A stretch of DNA of 16,822 bases from JBKEDH01 sp047975295 (lineage in GTDB: Bacteria > Bacteroidota > Bacteroidia > Flavobacteriales > Flavobacteriaceae), in contig JBKEDH010000077.1 in NCBI GenBank assembly GCA_047975295.1, positions 1 through 16,822 on the forward strand. Reading direction: 5' to 3'. The position numbers and the translations under genes are program-made. The number at the start of each line of letters is the position of its first letter. The first letter of the stretch is position 1. The notes beneath the pieces were generated by a model, which ran no database searches, was not told where the DNA came from, and saw nothing but the letters and a program-made list of their open reading frames with translations. This document shows positions 1-7,836 of this stretch, piece by piece.

Positions 1-59
1 AACAAAAATTGCACCAAAACAAAACCTTATTCCTCTTTCCGTTTAAAATTAAAATAAGC

Positions 60-3000
60 TTACATATTCCTTCTATACTGTCCGCCAACTTCGAACAAAG
101 CTGAAGTAATTTGTCCTAACGAACATACTTTTGTGGCTTCCATTAATTGTTCGAATATATTTTTATTCTGGATGGCCGCTTCTTTAACCTTTGCTATTTG
201 AGCCTTAACCTCGATTGCCTTTGCTTGGTGCAGATTTTTCAATGTTGAAATTTGGTATTGTTTTTCTTCTTCAGTTGCCCGAATAACTTCTGAAGGAACA
301 ACTGTTGGCGAACCTTGGCTGCTTAAAAAGGTATTAACACCAATTATAGGAAATTTGGCTGTATGTTTTAAGGTTTCGTAGTACAAAGATTCTTCTTGTA
401 TTTTACTGCGCTGATACATGGTTTCCATTGCACCAAGAACACCTCCACGTTCGGTTATCCTATCAAATTCGGTCAAAACGGCTTCCTCTACCAAATCGGT
501 AAGCTCTTCAATAATAAAAGCACCTTGAATAGGATTTTCGTTTTTAGCAAGCCCGAACTCTTTATTAATAATTAACTGAATGGCCATGGCCCGACGCACC
601 GAATCTTCTGTTGGGGTGGTAATGGCTTCATCGTAGGCGTTGGTATGCAACGAATTACAATTATCGTATATAGCATAAAGTGCTTGTAAAGTGGTTCGGA
701 TATCGTTAAAATTGATTTCCTGCGCATGTAAACTCCTTCCCGAAGTTTGAATGTGGTATTTTAACATTTGTGCTCTCGCATTGGCTCCGTATTTATATTT
801 AAGTGCCTTTGCCCAGATACGGCGAGCCACTCTACCAATTACCGCATACTCCGGATCTAATCCGTTGGAAAAAAAGAAAGATAGGTTTGGCCCAAAGGCA
901 TTGATATCCATACCTCGAGACAAGTAGTACTCGATATATGTAAAGCCATTGGCCAAAGTAAAGGCCAATTGCGAAATGGGATTAGCTCCCGCTTCGGCAA
1001 TATGGTAGCCCGAAATGGAAACCGAATAAAAATTACGCACATTGTGTTTTATAAAATAGGCCTGTACATCGCCCATTAACCGTAAGGCAAATTCGGTTGA
1101 AAAGATACAGGTATTTTGCGCTTGGTCTTCTTTTAAAATATCGGCCTGAACGGTACCGCGCACTTGGGCCATGGTTTCTGTTTTAATACGATTGTAAACG
1201 TCTTCCGGAAGTACCCGATCGCCGGTAAGCCCCAATAACATTAAACCCAGACCATCGTTCCCCTGCGGAAATTCGCCATTGTATTTTGGGCGCTGTAAAC
1301 CTTTATCATCATAAATCTCTCTTTTTTTGGCTTCAACAGTAGCTTCCAAGCCATTTTTTAGAATATACTTTTCGCATTGTTGGTCGATGGCTGCATTCAT
1401 AAAAAAGCCCAATAACATGGGAGCCGGACCATTAATGGTCATACTTACCGATGTCATGGCATCTGCCAAATTAAAACCGGAATATAATTTTTTGGCATCG
1501 TCCAAACAGCAAATACTCACTCCCGAATTTCCTATTTTGCCGTAAATATCGGGACGTTTGGCAGGATCGTTACCATAAAGTGTAACACTATCGAAGGCTG
1601 TAGAAAGCCGTTTGGCAGGAAGCCCCATGCTTACATAATGAAAACGACGGTTGGTACGTTCGGGACCACCTTCTCCGGCAAACATACGCGCCGGATCTTC
1701 TCCTGTTCGCTTAAATGGGTACAATCCCGCAGTAAAGGGAAATTCGCCCGGAACATTTTCCTGCAAACACCATTTTAAAATATCGCCCCAAGCTTGGTAT
1801 TTTGGTAGGGCTACTTTAGGAATTTGTAAATGTGATAAAGATTCGGTATATGTTTTTACATGTACCGACTTATCTCGAACTTTAAAAGTATAAACAGGTG
1901 CTTTATACATACTTACTTTATCTATCCAGCCCACAATAATTTCCCAATTGTATGGATCCAAGTTCATTTTAACCCTATCGAATTCTTTTATAAGCAGCTT
2001 TAAAAGAGTTTTGCTGTCGTTTTCCCTAATGTTTACATCGGATAGAATTTTATCGCTATCCATTCCGGATTTACAAAAAAAAGATTGATTTGCTGCGTTT
2101 ATATTGATGTTTAGTACAGATACTATGGTTCTATAAATACCATATAGTTTATGCGCCACTTCCACCTGCTCCTTTGCTGTTTTATCGTAATGCCTATTGT
2201 TTTCTGCTATTTCAGATAGGTAACGTGTACGGCTGGGCGGAATAACAAATGTTTTTTGGTTTATTTCTGGGGGTACTTGGTAAGCCGATTTTAAATTAGA
2301 GTTTGTTTTAGTAACCAAAGTATCCATTATGGATTTATAAAGAATATTCATTCCCGAATCGTTAAACTGCGAAGCAATAGTACCGAAAACAGGAAGTTCA
2401 TCGTCCTTGGACTCCCATAAATTATGATTGCGTTTATATTGTTTTTTTACATCCCGAAGTGCATCCAAAGCCCCTCGTTTATCGAACTTATTGATGGCTA
2501 CCAAATCGGCAAAATCGAGCATGTCTATTTTTTCCAATTGGGTTGCTGCTCCAAATTCGGGAGTCATAACGTACAGCGACACATCGCTATGTTCCAATAT
2601 TTCGGTGTCGCTCTGCCCTATCCCCGAAGTTTCCAAAATAATTAAATTAAAAGCTGCCGCTTTTAATATCTGAACGGCTTCACTTACATGCTTGGACAAT
2701 GCTAAATTGGATTGCCGTGTAGCCAAACTGCGCATATATACCCGAGAATCGTTAATAGCATTCATCCGTATCCTATCGCCCAAAAGTGCACCCCCCGTTT
2801 TACGTTTGGAAGGATCGACCGAAATAATCCCCACTGTTTTGTTGGGGAAATCGGTCAAAAACCGACGTACCAACTCATCGACCAAGCTCGATTTTCCTGC
2901 TCCTCCGGTACCTGTTATACCCAAAACCGGAGTATTGGTGGTTTTGTTTTTTTTATGGATATCTTTCAATATATTTTTTGCTACTTCGGGAAAATTCTCG

Positions 3001-3527
3001 GCCGATGTAATAAGCCGGGCAATAGCCATTGGGTTTTTATCCTTTAACAGACTCATTTCATTATCTAAAATATGTCCTATGGAAAAATCGGATTGTTCCA
3101 CCAAATCGTTAATCATGCCCTGTAACCCCATTTCCCTTCCATTATCTGGAGAATAGATTTTGGTTATACCATAATGTTGTAATTCTTCTATTTCAGACGG
3201 TAGGATAACACCACCACCACCACCAAAAATTTTAATATGTCCTGCTCCACGTTCTTTAAGCAAATCGAACATATACTTAAAAAACTCAAGGTGACCGCCT
3301 TGGTACGAAGTTAAGCAAATAGCATTGACATCTTCCTGTATGGCTGTTTCTACAATTTCCTGAACGCTCCTATCGTGCCCAAGATGGATAACCTCAACTC
3401 CCGTTGCCTGAATAATTCTGCGCATAATATTAATGGCAGCATCGTGCCCATCGAACAGCGAGGCTGCGGTTACTATTCGCACATTGTGCTTTGGTTTGTA
3501 AGGCGTTATTTTCATTTTTTTTGACAA
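60..3527 (-). CDS. icmF: Fused isobutyryl-CoA mutase with built-in G-protein chaperone (IcmF)
   Basis: Adenosylcobalamin-dependent carbon-skeleton mutase that interconverts isobutyryl-CoA and n-butyryl-CoA; some IcmF enzymes also act on isovaleryl-/pivalyl-CoA. All parts are on one 1155-residue chain. Seen: an N-terminal B12-binding domain (about 15-145) with DGHDAA, where H28 is the expected lower cobalt ligand; a MeaB-like GTPase (about 200-400) with P-loop GTGGAGKSS at 206-214 and NKFD at 346-349; a linker; then the mutase barrel (about 570-1155) with FPFTAG near 596 and SGYHIAEAG near 839. The two positions that separate isobutyryl- from methylmalonyl-CoA mutases look isobutyryl-type: F616 (MFAGEG, Tyr in MCM) and Q804 (AQNTC, Arg in MCM). 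I aligned these by eye. The first ATG is used; M5 is an alternative. It is a single gene, divergent from purU, and a promoter lies just upstream. Likely role: branched-chain acyl-CoA metabolism in the cytoplasm. Confidence 0.93.
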   Translation of the reverse strand: MSKKMKITPYKPKHNVRIVTAASLFDGHDAAINIMRRIIQATGVEVIHLGHDRSVQEIVETAIQEDVNAICLTSYQGGHLEFFKYMFDLLKERGAGHIKIFGGGGGVILPSEIEELQHYGITKIYSPDNGREMGLQGMINDLVEQSDFSIGHILDNEMSLLKDKNPMAIARLITSAENFPEVAKNILKDIHKKNKTTNTPVLGITGTGGAGKSSLVDELVRRFLTDFPNKTVGIISVDPSKRKTGGALLGDRIRMNAINDSRVYMRSLATRQSNLALSKHVSEAVQILKAAAFNLIILETSGIGQSDTEILEHSDVSLYVMTPEFGAATQLEKIDMLDFADLVAINKFDKRGALDALRDVKKQYKRNHNLWESKDDELPVFGTIASQFNDSGMNILYKSIMDTLVTKTNSNLKSAYQVPPEINQKTFVIPPSRTRYLSEIAENNRHYDKTAKEQVEVAHKLYGIYRTIVSVLNININAANQSFFCKSGMDSDKILSDVNIRENDSKTLLKLLIKEFDRVKMNLDPYNWEIIVGWIDKVSMYKAPVYTFKVRDKSVHVKTYTESLSHLQIPKVALPKYQAWGDILKWCLQENVPGEFPFTAGLYPFKRTGEDPARMFAGEGGPERTNRRFHYVSMGLPAKRLSTAFDSVTLYGNDPAKRPDIYGKIGNSGVSICCLDDAKKLYSGFNLADAMTSVSMTINGPAPMLLGFFMNAAIDQQCEKYILKNGLEATVEAKKREIYDDKGLQRPKYNGEFPQGNDGLGLMLLGLTGDRVLPEDVYNRIKTETMAQVRGTVQADILKEDQAQNTCIFSTEFALRLMGDVQAYFIKHNVRNFYSVSISGYHIAEAGANPISQLAFTLANGFTYIEYYLSRGMDINAFGPNLSFFFSNGLDPEYAVIGRVARRIWAKALKYKYGANARAQMLKYHIQTSGRSLHAQEINFNDIRTTLQALYAIYDNCNSLHTNAYDEAITTPTEDSVRRAMAIQLIINKEFGLAKNENPIQGAFIIEELTDLVEEAVLTEFDRITERGGVLGAMETMYQRSKIQEESLYYETLKHTAKFPIIGVNTFLSSQGSPTVVPSEVIRATEEEKQYQISTLKNLHQAKAIEVKAQIAKVKEAAIQNKNIFEQLMEATKVCSLGQITSALFEVGGQYRRNM

Positions 3528-3544
3528 ATGATGTTATTAAGGCT

Positions 3545-3572
3545 CAAATTTAAGAAATATTCAAAAAAACAA
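3545..3572 (-). promoter_or_regulatory. icmF promoter, Bacteroidota type
   Basis: On the minus strand TAAATTTG (3545-3552) matches the -7 consensus TAnnTTTG exactly. A TTG at 3570-3572 lies 17 nt upstream, inside the spacing known for Flavobacterium promoters. Transcription would begin only some 10-15 nt before the icmF ATG, giving a very short leader. Confidence 0.55.
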
Positions 3573-3641
3573 TATATTTTCGAATAATTATTGAAAATTA
3601 AAATATTATCCTATCGCCAAATAATTTTTAGGCTATTTTTA

Positions 3642-3799
3642 AAGTCTGTTTAAATTTTATTCTTCAGTTTTACTATGACTTTTTTTCTACTTTTTATTGT
3701 TAAGATGCTTATTTGGCCATACCAAACTCTGCTTTTATTACCACAATTGATAAAAAATGACCTATAACAAATTTCAAAAAATAGAATTTAAACAGACTT
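3642..3799. mobile_element. MITE-like foldback element A, 158 bp
   Basis: The terminal inverted repeats are 3642-3660 and 3781-3799, beginning AAGTCTGTTTAAATT; 18 of 19 positions match. TTA directly flanks both ends (3639-3641 and 3800-3802) and reads as a 3-bp target duplication of TNA type. The interior is AT-rich and partly self-complementary, and TTTGG-CCATA-CCAAA (3712-3726) is a hairpin at the element's midpoint. No ORF of useful length lies inside, so any movement would need a transposase supplied in trans. The TIRs and length resemble the element at 13694-13854. The right end is 25 nt from the purU start codon, so the element occupies the purU leader or promoter zone. TIRs and flanks are seen directly; mobility is inferred. 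Confidence 0.65.
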
Positions 3800-3827
3800 T
3801 TAAACAAAAAATGAGTTTTTAGGAATT

Positions 3828-4682
3828 ATGAATAAAATCATCATATTAATACATTGTAAGGACCAACCCAACATAATCGCATCTGTAACACGTTTTATTG
3901 CCAAAAACCAAGGCAATATTGTTTACATAGACCAACATGTGGACAGGGAGCAGAATATTTTTTTCATGCGTTTGGAAAGTGAATTTTTTGATGAAAATTT
4001 TTCTTCGGAAATATTTAAAACACACTTTAAAAGCTCCTTAGCCGATGTTTTTAAAATGAAATGGCGCATATATGCTTCCGAACACACACCAAAAATGGCC
4101 CTTTTTGTTTCGAAATACGACCATTGTCTGTACGATTTGCTAGGCAGATATAATTCGGGAGAACTGAATTTGGAAATTCCTTTTATAATAAGTAACCATT
4201 TGGATTTAAAACCTATTGCCGATAGCTTTTTAATTCCCTTTTACCATATACCCGTTACAAAAACCACCAAAAACGAAGCCGAAGAAAAACAGTTGTGCTT
4301 ACTACTGGAAAACCAAGTAGATTTTATTGTTTTGGCCCGATATATGCAAATTGTTTCGGAAAAACTGATAACTAGGTACACCAACAAAATTATTAACATA
4401 CACCACTCTTTCTTACCTGCATTTGTAGGGGCAAAACCTTATCATTCGGCATACAAACGAGGTGTAAAGATTATTGGTGCTACCAGCCATTATGTTACAG
4501 AAGAGCTGGACGCTGGCCCCATAATCGAGCAAGATGTTACACGAGTAACCCATACCCACTCTATTAAAGACTTAATATCTAAAGGCCGTGATCTGGAAAA
4601 AATTGTTCTGGCCAATGCCATAAAGCTTCATGCCGACCGAAAAGTAATGGTTTACAACAATAAAACCGTAATTTTTTCTTAA
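3828..4682 (+). CDS. purU: Formyltetrahydrofolate deformylase
   Basis: Hydrolyses 10-formyltetrahydrofolate to tetrahydrofolate and formate. This balances the one-carbon pool and can feed formate to purine synthesis by PurT. The 284 residues are the usual family length. An N-terminal ACT-like regulatory domain (about 1-80, starting IIILIHCKDQPNIIASV) precedes a formyltransferase-fold domain (about 88-284). Catalytic residues expected for the fold are present: N190 and H192 in NIHHSFLPAF, and D228 in the loop TSHYVTEELDAGPII. AGGA about 10 nt before the ATG may serve as ribosome binding site. A MITE-like element fills the space immediately upstream, so the natural promoter is not evident. Single gene, divergent from icmF. 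Confidence 0.95.
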   Translation: MNKIIILIHCKDQPNIIASVTRFIAKNQGNIVYIDQHVDREQNIFFMRLESEFFDENFSSEIFKTHFKSSLADVFKMKWRIYASEHTPKMALFVSKYDHCLYDLLGRYNSGELNLEIPFIISNHLDLKPIADSFLIPFYHIPVTKTTKNEAEEKQLCLLLENQVDFIVLARYMQIVSEKLITRYTNKIINIHHSFLPAFVGAKPYHSAYKRGVKIIGATSHYVTEELDAGPIIEQDVTRVTHTHSIKDLISKGRDLEKIVLANAIKLHADRKVMVYNNKTVIFS

Positions 4683-4712
4683 CCTTCATTTAAAACAAAC
4701 ATTTAGGATACC

Positions 4713-4744
4713 TTTTCGCACCCCACATATTTTTATTAAGTTTG
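4713..4744 (+). promoter_or_regulatory. Promoter of the OmpA-family gene
   Basis: TAAGTTTG at 4737-4744 is an exact TAnnTTTG -7 match. A weak -33 candidate, TTTTCG at 4713-4718, sits 18 nt upstream. The resulting leader would be about 80 nt, AT-rich and without a Shine-Dalgarno sequence. Confidence 0.5.
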
Positions 4745-4830
4745 CACTGCTTAAAAAAAGCATGTGACCTATTTAATTTTTTAGTGTCATAGAGATAGTA
4801 GAATATTTAACCACACTTAATTATATTTTT

Positions 4831-5928
4831 ATGAAAACAAATTATTTTTTATGCCTAACATTTATTTTGGCATTTGGCTTTGCCCAAGCGCAGGAACTGC
4901 CTGCAAACCCAACACCTGGTAAATGTTATGTAAAATGTATTACCAAAGACGAATTTAAAGAAGTAGAGGAAACAATTGTTGTTTACCCAGAGTACACAAA
5001 CCTTGAAATTGTTCCTGCAACTTACAGAACTGTAGAAGAAAGAGTTTTAGTAAAAGAAGCTTCTAAAAAATTAGTTTACGTTCCTGCTGTTTACGAAACA
5101 GTTGAAGTGCCTTACGTAAAAAAAGAAGGAAGAACCGATTTAACCATAAATCCGGCTACTTTTGGAAAAGATTCTAGAACTTTTGAAACTTACCCTCAAA
5201 CTTCAGGATGGGAATACAAAGAAACTGCTTGTGACTCTCCACATAAGGAAGATTGTGTTGTAGCGTGTTTTGTTGAGTATCCTGCTCAATTTAGAGATGT
5301 AAGTTTTACTACATTGGCACAAGATGCTTCTACTAGTAATGTTCCTGTTAACCAATTAGGAGAAACATACACTAAGCAAATAGTTAAAACTCCTGCCAGA
5401 ATGGAAGAAGTAGAAATTCCTGCTCAATATGCCACTATTAAAAGACAAGTATTAGACAGAGCTGCTTCTACAAGAAGCGTAACCATTCCTGCCAAAACAC
5501 AAACTGTTAAAAGAACTGTATTGGCCAAAAAAGGTGGTATCACTACTTGGGAAGAAGTTGATTGTGGTTTGTTAGACGCTAATGTATTACCTATTTTCTA
5601 CGAATTGGGAAGTGCACGTATTACGCCTGCATCTAAAAAAATTATAGACGATAAATTATTGCCTTTACTTAACAGCAAACCTGTAAGTATCGAGCTTATG
5701 TCTCATACCGATTCTAGAGGTAATGACGATTTTAACATGTCTTTATCGCAACAACGTGCTAACTCTGTAGTTAACTATTTAGTTTCTAAAGGTATTTCAA
5801 GAAGCCGTTTATCTGCTAAAGGTTATGGCGAAACTAGATTGGTAAACCGTTGTTCTAATGGTGTTGAATGTACTGAAGCAGAACACCAAAAAAATAGACG
5901 TACCGAATTTAGAGTTTTAAGCAACTAA
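4831..5928 (+). CDS. OmpA-family outer membrane/peptidoglycan-binding protein with repeated N-terminal region
   Basis: A signal peptide (about 1-20, ending FAQAQ) is followed by PGKCYVKC, a start I associate with a Bacteroidota group of OmpA-like proteins. Residues 60-240 hold recurring PAxY/F-x-TV units at P62, P85, P108, P151, P188, P197 and P220, several exactly 23 residues apart. They are probably beta-rich surface or linker repeats of unknown role. The C-terminal OmpA domain (about 252-362) has HTDSRG at 292-297 and LSQQRANSVV at 305-314, including the Asp and Arg that in this family grip diaminopimelate in peptidoglycan. Eight cysteines could form disulfides. Codons differ from neighbours (Ser TCT and Pro CCT common, TCG almost absent), which often marks high expression. 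It is a stand-alone gene with its own promoter and terminator. Its likely job is tethering the outer membrane to the wall; the repeat function is unknown. Confidence 0.88.
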   Translation: MKTNYFLCLTFILAFGFAQAQELPANPTPGKCYVKCITKDEFKEVEETIVVYPEYTNLEIVPATYRTVEERVLVKEASKKLVYVPAVYETVEVPYVKKEGRTDLTINPATFGKDSRTFETYPQTSGWEYKETACDSPHKEDCVVACFVEYPAQFRDVSFTTLAQDASTSNVPVNQLGETYTKQIVKTPARMEEVEIPAQYATIKRQVLDRAASTRSVTIPAKTQTVKRTVLAKKGGITTWEEVDCGLLDANVLPIFYELGSARITPASKKIIDDKLLPLLNSKPVSIELMSHTDSRGNDDFNMSLSQQRANSVVNYLVSKGISRSRLSAKGYGETRLVNRCSNGVECTEAEHQKNRRTEFRVLSN

Positions 5929-5962
5929 AAATTATTTCGTTAAATTCTACGTAACGTATATA

Positions 5963-5996
5963 AAAGCGGCCTATAAAAAGGTCGCCTTTATTTTTT
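5963..5996 (+). terminator. Intrinsic terminator of the OmpA-family gene
   Basis: The stem is AAAGCGGCC (5963-5971) with GGTCGCCTTT (5980-5989), one bulged C and one G-U pair, around an A-rich loop. It is followed by ATTTTTT to 5996. It begins about 35 nt after the stop codon. Confidence 0.75.
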
Positions 5997-6019
5997 AGCC
6001 TATGTTAAAAATGTAACCA

Positions 6020-6037
6020 AACCTCTTTAGTGAGGTT
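6020..6037 (-). terminator. Possible terminator hairpin of the M28 peptidase gene
   Basis: A hairpin AACCTC (6020-6025) / GAGGTT (6032-6037) begins 12 nt past the peptidase stop codon. On the minus strand it is followed by TGGTTACATTTTT, an interrupted T-tract, so termination would be imperfect. Confidence 0.35.
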
Positions 6038-6049
6038 ATATTGCTATTC

Positions 6050-7435
6050 TTATTGTTTTGTTCCGTATTTATCCATTAAATACATTAAGGCGGTCATGGT
6101 GGCTGCACCAAGTTCAAGTTCCCGCTTATTAATATGCTCGAAAGTATCTTTAGCTGCATGATGATGATCGAAATAACGCTGCGGATCTGGAAATAGACCG
6201 GCCAATACAATATCATTGTTTTTTAACGGTCCTATATCGGCACCACTTCCACCCTGCTCAAAATAGTGGATCAGATAGGGTTTAAACAATGGTTTCCAAC
6301 TTAAAATTTGTTTAAAGTTGGCATCATCGCAATCAAAATTAAAACCGCGGGGCGAAAATCCTCCAGCATCACTTTCCATGGCAAATATGTGTTTTTCTTT
6401 ATTTTGTTTGGCTATCTCGGCATATTTTAAACCACCTCGCAGACCATTTTCTTCGTTCATAAACAACACGACCCGAATACTTCGTTTTGGCGTTATACCA
6501 CTTTCTTTAAGTAACCGCAAAACTTCTATAGATTGTACAACTCCTGCTCCATCATCGTGCGAACCATCTCCTAAATCCCAAGAATCCAAATGGCCTCCAA
6601 CTACCATATACTCACCTGGAAACTCGCTTCCGGTAATTTCTCCAATTACATTGTAGGATTGTACGTCTTTTAATTGTTTGCAATTTTGCTTAAAAAAAAA
6701 TTTGATATTGTTGTCTAGAGCCAACATGGTACTAAGCAGTTCGGCATCGTTGGTACTAATGGCTGCCGACGGAATTCGTTTATCGCTAGGCAAATCGCCA
6801 TACGACATCACGCCGGCATGCGGATAATTGTCTAAGCTTAAATTAACCGAACGTACAATAACACCAACTGCTCCGTATTTTGCGGCTTCCATAGCTCCAC
6901 TATAACGTTGATTAACGCAGCTACTGTAAGCTTTAAACGTGTTTATTAAATCGACTTGCATAGGGCGGTTATAAAATACAATCTTCCCTTCTACATATTC
7001 TTTTCCCAATGCGGCCAATTCTTCAAAATCTTTTACTTCAACAACATTGGCCTTAACTCCTAATGGTGGTGTTGCTATTGAGCCTCCAAGTGCACAGATA
7101 TTAACCGTATTGGTTTTTCCCGGTGCTGTTTCTATATAGGCAAATTCTTTAGCCCCACGTACCCATCTTGGTACCATAACAGGCTGTAGCCAAACTTTGT
7201 CCAATCCCAATTTTTCGAGTTCCTCTTTAGTGTAAGCTACTGCCCTTTCGGCGCCTAACGAACCCGATAAGCGACTTCCTATTTGATTTGATAAGTGGTT
7301 TAACCAATTATAGGCCTCTCCATTAGTTAAAGCATTTTTATAAATGGTTTTAAGCATAGCTTTATCGGTTTGGCTTTGTAAGCTTACGTATGCGAATATG
7401 GCCAGTAATAAAGAGAGCAATTGTTTATTTTTCAT
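6050..7435 (-). CDS. Secreted M28-family zinc aminopeptidase/carboxypeptidase Q-like protein
   Basis: Metallopeptidase predicted to trim peptides outside the cytoplasm. I start it at the ATG at 7435 (461 aa). A longer frame opens at 7540, but its 35 extra residues precede a clean signal peptide, MKNKQLLSLLLAIFAYVSLQSQ, which would then be internal. A PA-type insert (about 110-200, including YSGAMEAAKYGAVGVIV) precedes the M28 core. Zinc ligands expected for the family are visible in this numbering: H282 (GGHLDSW), D294/D295 (HDDGAG), E328/E329 (MNEENG, catalytic base plus ligand), D356 (ESDAGG) and a histidine near 425 (FDHHHAAKDTFE). The layout resembles animal carboxypeptidase Q/plasma glutamate carboxypeptidase. 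The substrate cannot be told from sequence. A hairpin lies just after the stop. No convincing promoter was found. Confidence 0.9.
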   Translation of the reverse strand: MKNKQLLSLLLAIFAYVSLQSQTDKAMLKTIYKNALTNGEAYNWLNHLSNQIGSRLSGSLGAERAVAYTKEELEKLGLDKVWLQPVMVPRWVRGAKEFAYIETAPGKTNTVNICALGGSIATPPLGVKANVVEVKDFEELAALGKEYVEGKIVFYNRPMQVDLINTFKAYSSCVNQRYSGAMEAAKYGAVGVIVRSVNLSLDNYPHAGVMSYGDLPSDKRIPSAAISTNDAELLSTMLALDNNIKFFFKQNCKQLKDVQSYNVIGEITGSEFPGEYMVVGGHLDSWDLGDGSHDDGAGVVQSIEVLRLLKESGITPKRSIRVVLFMNEENGLRGGLKYAEIAKQNKEKHIFAMESDAGGFSPRGFNFDCDDANFKQILSWKPLFKPYLIHYFEQGGSGADIGPLKNNDIVLAGLFPDPQRYFDHHHAAKDTFEHINKRELELGAATMTALMYLMDKYGTKQ

Positions 7436-7836
7436 ATGTATTGGGTAGAATTTATGTGTTCTGTGGGTATTTGGTACACGACAAAAAATGAAAAATACCG
7501 TTAATACCGACAATTGATATATTGAATCATTGTACTCCAAGGGTTTTAAAAACTTTAGAAACCCCTGAAAATCAATTTTTATACAAATAAATTTAAGTTA
7601 AATATTTGATTTTTAGGCTTTAAAAGTATCTGCCAAAATCCAACAGCCCACTATTTTTATTCATATCGCTTTGTCAAGGCCATTATCTTGGCTATACCAA
7701 ATCCTTTTTATGAGCGTTTCATGTGTTTATATTTATTGTTTTTTCAAAGGTCACATGTAGCATCCGTATAATCATCCCACTATGTGACAAAATTTTTAGT
7801 TATGGATGTTTCATTATATTACATTTAAAAGTTGTA
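7436..7836. other. 401-bp intergenic region without a gene
   Basis: This lies between two minus-strand genes, upstream of the M28 peptidase and downstream of the PPK2 gene. It is strongly AT-rich. I found no TAnnTTTG box on the minus strand close to the peptidase and no credible ORF; a 66-codon frame at 7723-7923 is hydrophobic AT-rich noise overlapping the PPK2 3' end. It holds the inverted repeat at 7750-7788 and a small palindrome TTGG-CTATA-CCAA at 7688-7700, which resembles the centre of element A. Confidence 0.6.
7750..7788. repeat. Inverted repeat GTCACAT...ATGTGAC
   Basis: GTCACATGTAG (7750-7760) pairs with CTATGTGAC (7780-7788): seven perfect pairs plus a partial extension around a loop of about 20 nt. 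It is about 50 nt past the PPK2 stop codon. On the plus strand AAAATTTTT follows, but on the PPK2 strand no T-tract follows, so it could be a processing or 3'-end structure rather than a classic terminator. Confidence 0.4.

Noticed and set aside
2692..3156. 154-codon open frame antisense within icmF, and other antisense frames there
   Set aside because: They lie opposite strongly conserved B12/GTPase coding sequence, have no recognisable domain or promoter, and are expected by-products of its codon bias.
3205..3226. CCA trinucleotide run considered as a microsatellite
   Set aside because: It encodes the glycine-rich turn FGGGGG, which belongs to the IcmF B12-binding domain.
4748..4762. TGCTT/AAGCA hairpin considered as a purU terminator
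   Set aside because: The stem has only five pairs with no T-tract after it, and it falls just after the -7 box of the next gene.
7436..7540. 35-residue N-terminal extension of the M28 peptidase
   Set aside because: The inner Met begins a clean signal peptide that would otherwise be buried; the extension has no family-like sequence.
7688..7700. TTGG-CTATA-CCAA palindrome like the centre of element A, considered as a fourth MITE copy
   Set aside because: No matching terminal repeats or TNA flanks lie at 75-80 bp on either side; a short near-match alone is expected by chance in AT-rich DNA.
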